From positions 1,860,001 through 1,924,000 of the forward strand of contig OY720103.1 in assembly GCA_963082875.1 (NCBI GenBank): a stretch of DNA of 64,000 nucleotides, written 5' to 3'. Below are positions 11,497 through 22,953 of this stretch, piece by piece (the stretch's first letter is position 1; each line of letters starts with the position of its first letter). This DNA comes from Corella eumyota (lineage: Eukaryota > Chordata > Ascidiacea > Phlebobranchia > Corellidae). The translations under genes and the position numbers were made by a program. Below the pieces are notes generated by a model, which was not told the origin of the DNA, made no database searches, and saw only the letters and a program-made list of their open reading frames with translations.

Positions 11497-11882
11497 GAAA
11501 ACATTATTTAAAAGGTGAACGGATAGAATATGAATCGTTTTTACCAATAACTAGCCAACCAAAATCTTTAGTTGAAGTATCAGGTTTAAAAAATAAGGTA
11601 AACACAAAATTTTTTGTTAATATATTATCTTATCTAATATCCTAATCATAGTAATAAACATAACCTTCATTTTATATTTTCTAGCAAGCCATCGATTACA
11701 CAAATTATATTTCAAAATATAAAGACTTGATCTTTGCAATTCTCCTTGCCCTTTTATTCTCTTTTTTATCTAAGCTTTTTGTCACCCAAATTGTTTTTAT
11801 TTGGTTTTATTTTTTACATTTTACCCTTGGGTTGTTAACAGTGGTGCTCGATGCTTTTTTGAGTAATCATTTATTCCAATAA
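11497..11882 (+). pseudogene. Duplicate of CDKAL1 exons 11-12, copy 2 (extended C-terminus)
   Basis: Exon 11 copy 11497-11597 (101 nt, same phase) and exon 12 copy from 11685 keep acceptor, donor and frame. The peptide [20 protein letters not shown] and the tail anchor ([14 protein letters not shown]) are almost unchanged. The stop at the end of exon 12 has become CAA, so the frame reads on for about 28 hydrophobic residues to TAA at 11880-11882. There is no upstream CDKAL1 exon beside it. It is therefore either a duplicated relic or an alternative terminal exon pair reached by long splicing from CDKAL1 exon 10 (6363). Confidence 0.7.
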
Positions 11883-12202
11883 AATCGTAAATTGCAGGTA
11901 TAGTTATATTGAATTGAATAGGAATTAAAGCTTCATAAATAACTAAAGTATAAATAACATTAAAATATAAAGAAACAAATATTTAAAAAAACAAACGAAT
12001 ATATATAACTTGAAGATACAAAAGGTTTCTTCACTACCCTTTGTTGTCCTAGCTAAAGTTTATTGTTTGTCTGGTATCGGGTTACGGTCGACTTCGCCTT
12101 GTTCTATTCAAGATCCCTTATACCATGTATTTAATAAGTAAATAAAAAAAGTTTTGATTGAAACAACCCAATACCTCTTTTTTACTGTTCTCGGTATTAT
12201 TG
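11883..12202. other. Spacer between CDKAL1 exon copy 2 and DNRR copy C
   Basis: AT-rich, with no frame or repeat that I can name. It corresponds to the convergent 3' UTR spacer between CDKAL1 and copy A but is more diverged. Confidence 0.4.
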
Positions 12203-13195
12203 TTAATAAATTAAGGTGTTATCTTCTGCACCCTTGTGAGTATGCTTTAGAGAAACAAGCCTTTCAGTAGCATTTTTGTAATATAGTTGATTGTAGCCCA
12301 AACCGTTAAACTTTTTCTTATTTTCGATCCAATACACTTTCACTTCCTTGACAAGCTTTTTATTTTCCAATGCTCGTAGTAAGTACAAATAGGCTGAGTG
12401 CTCGCAATAATATTTTGGTATTATCGATAGACAACTATTTTTTATTATTATTGGAAATCCAAAGCTTTTGAAAACATGTTCCAGTGTCCATTCACCAGAA
12501 ATAATTCTTTGGAACAAATTATTTGCTGCCAAATGTTGCTTTTTTGTAATACGTTCTTTGGTGAATAAGATTTTGCTTGGTTCCATTTTAATTAAAACTC
12601 TCGGGATATCTTTTGTGAGCTGTCTCCTAAAATAGCATAAATTATTACCAAGTGGTACTGTCCAATATTAGTTTACAAAAATTACAGTTAAGAAACTTTA
12701 TCACACAATATTTGGTTAAATTTACCTGCGACCAAAAAAATGTTTTATTGTTTGCTTGGCAGTTTTCTGTGCGTTTCTTTTTATAATTTTGTTAGGCTCC
12801 TTGATTTGCTGTCGGATTTTCTTTTGATCAAGAGGAAAAATATTCCCATCCTTTCTCGTATGTGGATGAGTTGGGCCCTGGCGAACAACGATACTCTCAC
12901 CTTGGTTTTTTGTAGTAAATTTTCTTACATCCCGATTCTCATATGAATTAAATGTTGTTACATTTACATTAACCTTATCAAGTTTTCCTCTACATTGCAA
13001 GACACGAAATACATAGAGACGCCGGTTATCTTTCGAGAAGTACTTTCCATTTTTTAGAAAGACCGAAATCCTTGGGAAATCGCTAGCTTTCATCTGATTA
13101 TTTTCTATTCTAGTAATAGCTGCATCAATATTTTCACCATTCATAAATCTAGAACCTATCGAATCTTGCATAAATCGTATATCTAAAGGCTCCAT
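12203..13195 (-). CDS. DNRR-motif two-domain protein, copy C (two exons)
   Basis: Exons 13195-12726 and 12626-12203 (minus) give 297 aa from the first ATG (MEPLDIRFMQDSIG). The frame is open upstream through AGFLGNLR, again leaving room for a 5' exon. Domain 1 has KASDFPRISVF and NGKYFSKDNRRLYVFRVL. Copy C carries a longer, lysine-rich linker (KKIRQQIKEPNKIIKRNAQK) ending at the intron. Domain 2 is the most diverged of the four: FTKERITKKQHLAANNLF, FGFPIIIK, YYCEHSAYLYLLRALENKK. Its upstream spacer is nearly identical to that of copy A, so A and C are the closest pair by flank. Confidence 0.75.
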
Positions 13196-13273
13196 TCTTA
13201 AATTGCCCAAAAATCCCGCCACTTACTTGGTGGTGGTTACATAGCATTTAAAATAAATATTAATTGGTTATGT

Positions 13274-14507
13274 TTGTCTATTATTCGACTATAGGCTACT
13301 GGTCTTATCCATTGTAGTTTAACCCGGTCTTAACACCTTTGGATTCTAAACAGAAATAAAATTCTACTTTTGCGCTCGGGAAATACCCAAGGAAATGTTT
13401 TGTAATATTTATAAAAGTAAAACGCTTATGTGTTAAAATTTAAGCTAATTTAGACAAATTATTTGAAAAGGTAACTAAATTAGTAAAAAGAATGTAATAT
13501 TATAATCGGTATTTAGGTACTGATATTTTAAAAGAAAAAATGTGAGGTCGTGTATTTTAAATTTGCTTACACGTTAATTTTATGATCGATTTCACCATTT
13601 TTTATTTGCAATACAACTTTTGTATGTAAATAATTGCTCGTTGTTCGAACCAGAATATTCTGCACATAGATAATTCTAAAGAAGAAGTACATTGCTATAC
13701 GTTGACAATACATATTAAAACTAATCCATACCTGAAATTAAATGTAAATATACGATTATGCTCTATACTGTCTTCTCAATGTTTTGTATAGGCAAGTAAT
13801 ATACTTAATCATACCTATATTTGAATTTATTTCCATGAGGTATTTTAAGAGCAACCTTTAAATTACGTTGTAAGTAATTGGTATTGTAATTTTAAAAATT
13901 TAATTAATTTAAAGTTAAAGTCCAACCGTGGGTATGCTTTAAATAACTTTGTATTTCTCCTAAAGTCAGGGTCTTAAATTACGTTTTTAGCTCACTGCGG
14001 CTTCGTTCAAATTCGCCTGGCTTTATACAAGTCAAAGAATAGATTTGTTAAGCAATCATTTATTACAATATAATCGTCAATTTTTGAATATACAGTATAC
14101 TATTGCGTTTAAAAAACAAACAAGCTTTATATTTTTAAACAATTATGTTTATAAACAAAAAAAAACAAGCTTAAATAATATTTTATAAAACAGAAGAGCT
14201 AAAAATGTTACGTGCAATTATTTTCAAGCTATTGTTGCACAATTCAAATTTACAAAGTGCTTTTGTTTGTATTGTAATAAATGACGATCAATTTCACCAT
14301 TTTCTATTTACACTTGAATTTCAACTTTTAGTGTCAGTTAAACTTTTATTATAAGTAAACAACGGAAATCGCAAATATTTTTTACTTGAAAAAACGTAAT
14401 GGAAATCTTAAATTTTAAATTAACTGTTTTGCAAGTCGTTTTCAGGCAATGTTAAGATTTTTGAATATGCGTATTTAAATTTCAAAATTTTGAAATTGGT
14501 GCATAAG
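13274..14507. repeat. Duplicated spacer, unit II (copy of 7962-9205), ending in a DNRR 3' remnant
   Basis: Near-identical to 7962-9205. Its right end (about 14424-14507) matches the very 3' end of DNRR copy B, including the stretch reading ATGCGTATTTAAATTTCAA. The match stops abruptly where a CDKAL1 intron-10 sequence (AATTTTGTATTACAATAAATG) begins. A DNRR gene has therefore been cut down to a short 3' stub at the junction. This junction defines one breakpoint of the segmental duplication. Confidence 0.8.
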
Positions 14508-14592
14508 ACAAAAATTAAGTATAAAATTTTGTATTACAATAAATGGTTTAACCTAACTAATATTTTTTTGTCTTTCTGTTTATTTTGTACAG

Positions 14593-14881
14593 GAAAACAT
14601 TATTTAAAAGGTGAACGGATAGAAAATGAATCGTTTTTACCAATAACTAGCCAACCAAAATCTTTAGGTGAAGTAACAGGATTAAAAAACAATGTAAGCA
14701 CAAAATTTTTTGTTAATATATTATCTTCTAAAAAATATATTAGTAATAAAATTAACCTTTACTTTATATTTTCTAGCAAGCCATCGATTACACAAATTAT
14801 ATTTCAAAATATAAGGATTTGATCTTTGCAATTCTTCTTGCCCTATTACTCTCGTTTTTATCTAAGCTTTTTGTCACCTAA
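14593..14881 (+). pseudogene. Duplicate of CDKAL1 exons 11-12, copy 3
   Basis: Exon 11 copy 14593-14693 and exon 12 copy 14777-14881 keep phase, acceptors, donor and the original stop position (TAA 14879-14881). The encoded [20 protein letters not shown] and tail anchor [14 protein letters not shown] match the parent. The intron between them is rearranged. Like copy 2 it has no other CDKAL1 exons, so it could only be expressed as an alternative 3' end of CDKAL1, or be a relic. Preservation of the full frame makes the former worth testing. Confidence 0.7.
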
Positions 14882-15177
14882 ATTCTTTATATTTGGTTTT
14901 ATTTTTTACATTTTACCCTTGGGTTGTTAACGGTGGTGATGGATGCTTTTTTAAGTAATCATTTATTTACATAAAATCGAATATTATCAAATACATAGTA
15001 TTTTGTTACTATCAAGTCAATCAGTGTAAAAATATATTAAAAAGTAAAGCTGTATTTATTTCAAACAATTACATTTATAAGGAAATAAACATTAAATTAT
15101 AACATCAATAACAGAACAAAAAACCAAAATATTGAGTGCCAAAAATAGTTAAACTATAAGTTGTTGGCTTTTCTATT

Positions 15178-16152
15178 TTAGGTATAACGATTTCGAAGCT
15201 GATTTCGGACTGAAATTGATGCAATCTTGTAATTATGCTGCAATGGGTGAAATTCTCCGACTGAGTTTTTGTAATAAACTTGATCTGAGCTGTTTTCAGT
15301 AAATTCATAATCATGTGAGATTATTCTGACAATCACTCTTTCGACAATGCCCATGTATTCCAATGCTCTAAGCAAATACAAATACCCTGGACTAATGCAA
15401 AAATATTTTCTTCGCAGTGATGTACTTTTGATCACCTTTGGGTATCTGTTTTTTCTTCTAAGATCTTCCAAAGTGCGTTCACCAGAAGTAATTTTGGTAA
15501 ACCAATAATTTACTGCTGAATGCAGTTTTTCTGTAATAACTCTTGTTGTAAACAAGATTTCACTTGGCCTTATTCTTTCAAATACTGTAGAAGCAGCTGT
15601 TTTGGGCCTATTAAAATAAATTTAAAAATTATAGTATTACAACATACAGAATTTTTACCTTTCTACACATTTTTTACAATTTAAAATGGCAATACAAACT
15701 TACCTTGTAACAGTGATATGCATTTTTGCCTGTGGAGCTGCTTTTTGGACAACTTCTGCTCTTGTATGTGGATGAGTTGCACCCTGGCGAACAAAGATAC
15801 TCTGACCTTGGTTTTTTGTTGTAAATTTTCTTGCATCACGATATGGATTGAATGTGGTTATATTAACATCAACCTTGTCTAGTTTTCCTCTACATTGCAA
15901 GACACGAAATACATAGAGACGCCGATTATCTTTGGAGAAGTATTTTCCATTCTGTTGGAATACTGAAATCGTCGGGAAATCACTAGCTTTCATCTGATTG
16001 TTTTCTATTTTAGTAATAGTTGCATTAACATAACCACCATTCATAAATCTATAACATATCGAATCCTGCGTGAATCCTATATCAAATGGCTCCATGCTCA
16101 GAATGCTAGAATAGTTTCTATAACTTTGTTGGTATCGGTTATAATATGACAT
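15178..16152 (-). CDS. DNRR-motif two-domain protein, copy D (two exons)
   Basis: Exons 16152-15704 and 15607-15178 (minus) encode 292 aa, with the same leader as copy B (MSYYNRYQQSYRNYSSIL). Domain 1 has KASDFPTISVF and NGKYFSKDNRRLYVFRVL; the linker KMHITVTR ends at the intron. Domain 2 shows FTTRVITEKLHSAVNYWF, RYPKVIK and YFCISPGYLYLLRALEYMG. B and D share leader and 5' flank, A and C share theirs, so the cluster looks like a duplicated pair. The DNRRLY motif is unchanged in all four copies, which argues for constraint on domain 1. Function unknown. Confidence 0.75.
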
Positions 16153-16909
16153 TTCTGATATATATCAGTGATAATTTTGGTCTAGAATTAACTGTAAACC
16201 TTTCATTCTGTGCATTTGAACATAGGCTGAATATTCTAGAAGCAAAAGTAGAAGGCTACTTTTGTGCTAGGTATTTAACCTGGCAAAATGTTTAGGTGAA
16301 TACCCCTGGTGTTTTATTAGAGGTATAGGCTAGTAAGAGTAGGCAAGTACCAAACAACTTTTGTTATATTTGAAATTTATTCACGCAAATAGAATACGGA
16401 GGTAAATTAAATTTTAAATAGAGAAAGGGAATATTAAGGAACTTAATGAAAATTATTGAATTAAAATTTGGTTGTGGGCCAAATATTATATAAATGTAAA
16501 GATTTTAAGTTTATTAAATTAATTGATATGCATCTCAACCTGCTTTAAAACACCAATTTAAATTATTATTTTTTTGTATTATTTTGCATTTAAAATCATA
16601 TTAAAAGTACACATGCAAAGCAAAGTTAACTAAAAGATGATTTCCATTGACAATAATTATATGAATTAAAAAAAAATAAATACAAATTGCATTTATAACA
16701 TATTTAATAATTCATAAAATTTTTTCACTTCGTTACACCTAAAATTAAGATAAAACTTATTTTCTTTGTCCAATGCATAGGTAATCAAAATAACTGTTCA
16801 CAACAACAAAAAATAAATTCATTTTCTAGAACAACATACAACTTTACATTAACTAAAATCGAAATTTATGATAAATATCTAAAAAAAATAATTTAAAATA
16901 AAAATGATA
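16153..16909. other. 5' flank of DNRR copy D and 3' flank of SLC66A2
   Basis: 16153-16745 matches the flank of copy B, minus the 633-bp insertion. After about 16746 the similarity to other units ends, marking the right edge of the segmental duplication. The remainder is AT-rich 3' UTR of SLC66A2. Confidence 0.6.
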
Positions 16910-18775
<1,866 letters not shown>

Positions 18776-18785
18776 AGACATGTCC
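18776..18785 (+). promoter_or_regulatory. Consensus p53-family half-site upstream of MDM2
   Basis: AGACATGTCC fits RRRCWWGYYY at all ten positions with the preferred CATG core. It lies about 60 bp upstream of the TATA element and about 62 bp upstream of the full site at 18847-18866. A lone half-site is a common chance event, so its weight comes from its position. Confidence 0.5.
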
Positions 18786-18805
18786 CGCACTAAATTCCGC
18801 GTCGA

Positions 18806-18844
18806 CCAATCAAATTGCGCGCAGCGATGTTACCGCTATAAATA
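18806..18844 (+). promoter_or_regulatory. MDM2 core promoter: CCAAT box and TATA box
   Basis: CCAAT at 18806-18810 and TATAAATA at 18837-18844 are about 30 bp apart, upstream of the first coding exon. A start site near 18865-18875 is expected from the TATA position, giving a 5' UTR of about 70-80 nt before ATG 18944. Confidence 0.6.
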
Positions 18845-18846
18845 TT

Positions 18847-18866
18847 GGACGTGCCTAGGCTTGTCT
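18847..18866 (+). promoter_or_regulatory. Putative p53 response element in the MDM2 promoter
   Basis: GGACGTGCCT followed directly by AGGCTTGTCT: two RRRCWWGYYY decamers with zero spacer, matching 19 of 20 positions (the only mismatch is in the first core, CGTG for CWWG). It lies between TATA box and predicted start site. In vertebrates MDM2 is a direct p53 target through paired decamers, one ending GACTTGTCT, very similar to the second half here. Binding is inferred, not shown. Confidence 0.6.
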
Positions 18867-18943
18867 CGACAAAAAAAGTTGAAAATAAATCTAGGTCGCT
18901 CAATAAATTGTAAAATATTGCTGGATTTACCGGGACAAACTGA

Positions 18944-21910
18944 ATGATGGTAAGTAGAGAGCTAGACTAGTTTCGTAACAACAGACTGACTACCAGACTA
19001 TCGTCTTAAAATAGTTGCTGGAAAAAAAATTAGTCGGGCGTCGGTAAACTACCGTGCTCAAAATGCTAGGGACTTTTATGCAAAAGTCTAACTATATGGC
19101 ATTTAAAAACTAACAAAAATAGATTATTGTGATAACATCTAATAGCCTAATATATTTTTGTTATAGTTTCGGACAAGACCAAAACTTTTGACTATAATGC
19201 AGATGGCCGGTGCAAATGGTCAACTTTTCACTGCAGATCAAGTAAGTTATCTTATTATTTTAGTATTGGATTATTGTTTTAAATTATATGTAATATTTAC
19301 ATAGTAAATTAACATTTTCTTTAGTCATAAGGTATGGTAAGCAGCAGAAAATCAATTAATTTTGTTATTTTAAGTGGTATATACCTAATTTATTGACTTA
19401 TTTTTGTGTTTTTAATTTGATATGTATTAACATTTCTAGTAGTAACATTTCATAAAGGTACGGCAAATTCTCTGAAATATTTTATCCAGTTGTGCTGAAT
19501 TTAAGATAACAGATAAGCACCAAAACAAAAAAATGAAATGAAAAATTATCAATAAAATTGCGGCTCAATATAGAGCTTTAAGTATTCAAAATACTTATTT
19601 ATTATAAAAGTTTATTTAACTGTATACAAATTAACAAGTTCTAGTTTATATAAGTATATTTATATATGTCTAAACTCACTTGTAACAGACTAACGTCGGA
19701 CTATTATCTTTATTAATAGAACCGATATTGGCAATAGCTTATGAGGGAATCGCACTGATAGTGCTTGCTATAAAGTTTAAAAAAAACTATAGCGTTATCC
19801 AAGGCAAACCAGACTACCTCAGAGGATCAACGATTAGTTCACACCCAGAGTCTTTATATGATCCGGTGATGCGTTCATATACCAATTTACATTTCTATTA
19901 CAAGACTAAACATTCGAAAAAATACACAATTTCTTTTCTGATTGGTTATCATTCGACAAATTGTGTATTTGGCGCTTCGTTACTACGCTTTTAGATTATT
20001 ATTTTTTGCAGTTTATGTATTTTGTTGTTTTTGCAATGCTGCTAACCATTTTTGTTTTTGTTTCTTTGTGTAGGTTGTATATTTTTTAGGGAAGTACATT
20101 GAACAGAGAAAGTTGTACGATCCTGTCAACAAGAGAATTATTAAATGCTCAAATGATCTGCTGGGCGAAGTTTTTAAAGTTTCTCAATTTACAGTCACAG
20201 ATTTTAAGTAAGATAGAAGTATCATGGTTGTGTTTGGCAGTGTTCCCTCTATGTTCCACACAACAAAATTTATCATAAATAGTTATAATTCAATTTAAAA
20301 ACGGGGGCTATTTGTTAAAAAAATTAACTGTGTATTCTTTCAACATAGAGGGAACACTGGGTGTAACAATGTCAATTTGTATTATAATCTGTTGTTGTAA
20401 TGTAGGAATTTGTGGAAGTTAATATTTCCTTGTCTAATCCCAGCTACCAGAAGGGAGATGTCATCAGGAGATCATGTAGAGCATCAGGTATATATCTTTA
20501 TTAACTTATTTGTTTGAGAGGTAAAACTTGCATTGTTAATTGGAATTGTGTTTAATCTATGATCTTTACAGGAGGAGGGAAACGAACAGTTGCCTTGGTG
20601 GTATTTTATTAGTAAGAATAACGACACAGACGATGTGGCAACTGAGGGTGGGAGTTATGCTGTAAGTTTTATTGTAATTTACTTAGTTGTTAGATGTGTT
20701 GGGATATAAAAGAAAAGTTAAAACTATTTGAACTACATTTCATCATGTTATTTGCTTTAATTAATTTAAACAACTTTTTAGTATATTGGTTTTATAAAAG
20801 TAGTTTTGTTTTTCAATCTTATGTTTATTTTGAATTTAATTCCAGGATGGTGAAACAGTAGGAATAGCTGACACAGATGTATCAGACAGCGAAGAAGAAG
20901 GTGAAGTCATCGAATATGAGCCTTTCGAGACCGACTCCGAAGCTTCAAACGACACAGAACTTAATTTATCCGACGACGAACCTGATGTAACTACATTTTT
21001 TGCATTTGTCGTATTGGTTATATAAGCTTTTGTGTGTTGTTATAAGTGAAACCTGTTTTTAAATTGTCATTTTCAAATGTAGGTTGGAGAAATATCAACA
21101 CTTAAACAGTTTCAAGAGAGTGACGATGATGATACAAACACAATTGCAACTGACTTTAGCATGGATTCTGACATCTCCTTAGAAGTAACTGAAAATTTTA
21201 TTTATTTTTTTGTTTATTTTTTTCATTTTAGATGCTTTGTTGCTATAGTTGTTTCAAGGAGTTAACATTCTGTATCTAAACACACTTGAAGTTTATCTTA
21301 TTTGATTAGGAACTTTGGCCATGTGAGGAATGCAAAACAAAAAATTCACCAAAAGTTGGTTATTGCCAAAGATGTTGGAAGTTTAGAAAGGGTTGGACTG
21401 AGAATGTAAGGATGCAAAGAAGTGCAACAGATCCTGCTTTGCCAACTTTCAACATTGAAGAAATAAGAAGGGAAAGAGGTGTGGATGTTTGCGACGGAAA
21501 TTCTGGTACGTCTTTCTTGAATATTCATTATAGCACTTTAACTTTTTTAAAAAATGATTTTATTTTAAAGATTTTAAACTTATCTATTTTTTATAGAAGG
21601 GCCGGTGGCAAAAAAACGGCATTTAGATTCTACTGCCATGGCAACAAGTTCCTCCCAAGAATCCACCACAGACTCTAATCCTTCTTCAAGTTCTTCTTTT
21701 TCTGCATCCAGTGCATCCGACGCAAGCTATCCTGGACTTTGTAACATTTGTAGAAGTAATCCTAATGATGCTACTATAGTGCATAAAAACACTGGACATC
21801 AGTTTTGTTGTTATCGTTGCGCAAAAACTCTTAAAAAGAAAGGCAAAAGCTGTCCTGTATGCAGGCTGCCTATAATGCTTGTTATTAAAAACTTTATTGT
21901 ACAATTTTAG
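18944..21910 (+). CDS. MDM2: MDM2/MDM4-type E3 ubiquitin ligase, nine exons
   Basis: Exons 18944-18949, 19167-19241, 20074-20207, 20406-20487, 20572-20661, 20846-20986, 21083-21184, 21310-21505, 21597-21910 give 379 aa (human MDM2 491). The first coding exon is just ATGATG. The SWIB/p53-binding domain (residues 7-95) has VVYFLGKYIEQRKLYD, KCSNDLLGEVFKV and FTVTDFKNLWKLI; Leu, Gly, Ile, Tyr and Val of the human p53 cleft are kept, while His96 and Ile99 become Phe and Leu. An acidic Ser/Asp-rich domain follows (SDSEEEGEVIEYEPFETDSE). The RanBP2-type zinc finger is in exon 8 (WPCEECKTKN…YCQRCW). The C-terminal RING has CNIC, TGHQFCCYRCAKTLKKKGKSCPVC and ends KNFIVQF, with the aromatic tail needed for RING dimers. 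It should ubiquitinate p53-family proteins in the nucleus. Confidence 0.95.
20238..20359. mobile_element. 122-bp MITE with 18-bp perfect terminal inverted repeats (hAT-like) in an MDM2 intron
   Basis: CAGTGTTCCCTCTATGTT at the left and its exact reverse complement at the right end enclose about 86 bp of non-coding sequence. The CAGTG start is typical of hAT-superfamily ends. I could not see a clean 8-bp target duplication, so the family assignment is tentative. It sits between MDM2 exons 3 and 4 and should not affect coding. Confidence 0.7.
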
Positions 21911-22953
21911 CACTCGAAATGTCACAAAAATGTTTGGTTTAAATTAAATTGTTCTTTTTCTAATGTTCTTTCTTATCTTTGTGGAAATGTAAAGGTTTTT
22001 AGCCCTGCTGAAACAAAAAGAAGGCTAAGCTCAATGTTATTTTATTATAAATATTTACATAAAACCACTTTTATGAAGAAAGCTTTATTTATTTACATCA
22101 ATTAAAAGAGCTGCTGTTAAAAAGATACATATTGCGCAAGCCTTGGGTTATATACTTTAAGTTTAAACAAATAAAAGTTATGACATGTATTTGCAACGTT
22201 GAAATGCAGCATACTTTCATGTAAATCCACTATATAATTTGATTAAGGGCTACCTGATGCGAGGATAACTACTTTACCACGTTTTAATGATAAGAGCGAG
22301 AATATTTTGGCAACACTGCGGTTTCAGAGCTGGAATTTTTTTATTTCTGGGTTTTCGAGTATCGCCTACCTAAAAATGCGTTTTAAAGCTTTTAAGATTC
22401 TTTAAATAACAAAAAAGACTGTTACTAATTAAGAAAAAATGTACTTTTGCCAATGTGCTATTTTTGTTAGATAACATTTGGTATTAAATAGGCTTATAAG
22501 CAATTATTTTACGACAGTCTGACAGCCAACGTAATATCAAAGACCGTCATCTTTCGTTAGCTTATAATATTTGACAGTGACAATACTTATTTATTTCAGT
22601 CAATTTTTTAATTGTATTTGCTTGAATTACACTGTTAAAATATAATGTTACGTTTTGATTAATTGATATGCTTGCAATATTTATATATTTTATTTTTTAG
22701 CTAAATTAAGTAAACTGTTTTATATTCAAATAAAATCTGCTTATAAATGACATATTGGAATAATACACGGAGATGACAATATTTTATTTATTTAAGAACA
22801 ACATAAAGAAGGCTTCACAACAGCTCAACTTAAATTAAAGGGTAATATTTTGCACATAGTTTAGATTTGTAGATCCTAATATTATAGTCAGATAGTAATA
22901 ATATTGAAATTTTGACATAATAAATTTTAATATTTTTTAAAATTTTTAGTGGA
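21911..22953. other. Intergenic region between MDM2 and the 23-exon gene
   Basis: Left part is the MDM2 3' UTR. No long frame or repeat seen. A possible short non-coding 5' exon of the next gene ends near 22840 (TTAAATTAAAGG followed by GTAAT). Otherwise nothing I can name. Confidence 0.4.

Noticed and set aside
19728-19994. 88-codon plus frame in MDM2 intron 2
   Set aside because: It lies between well-supported exons, has no family motifs and would break the SWIB domain.
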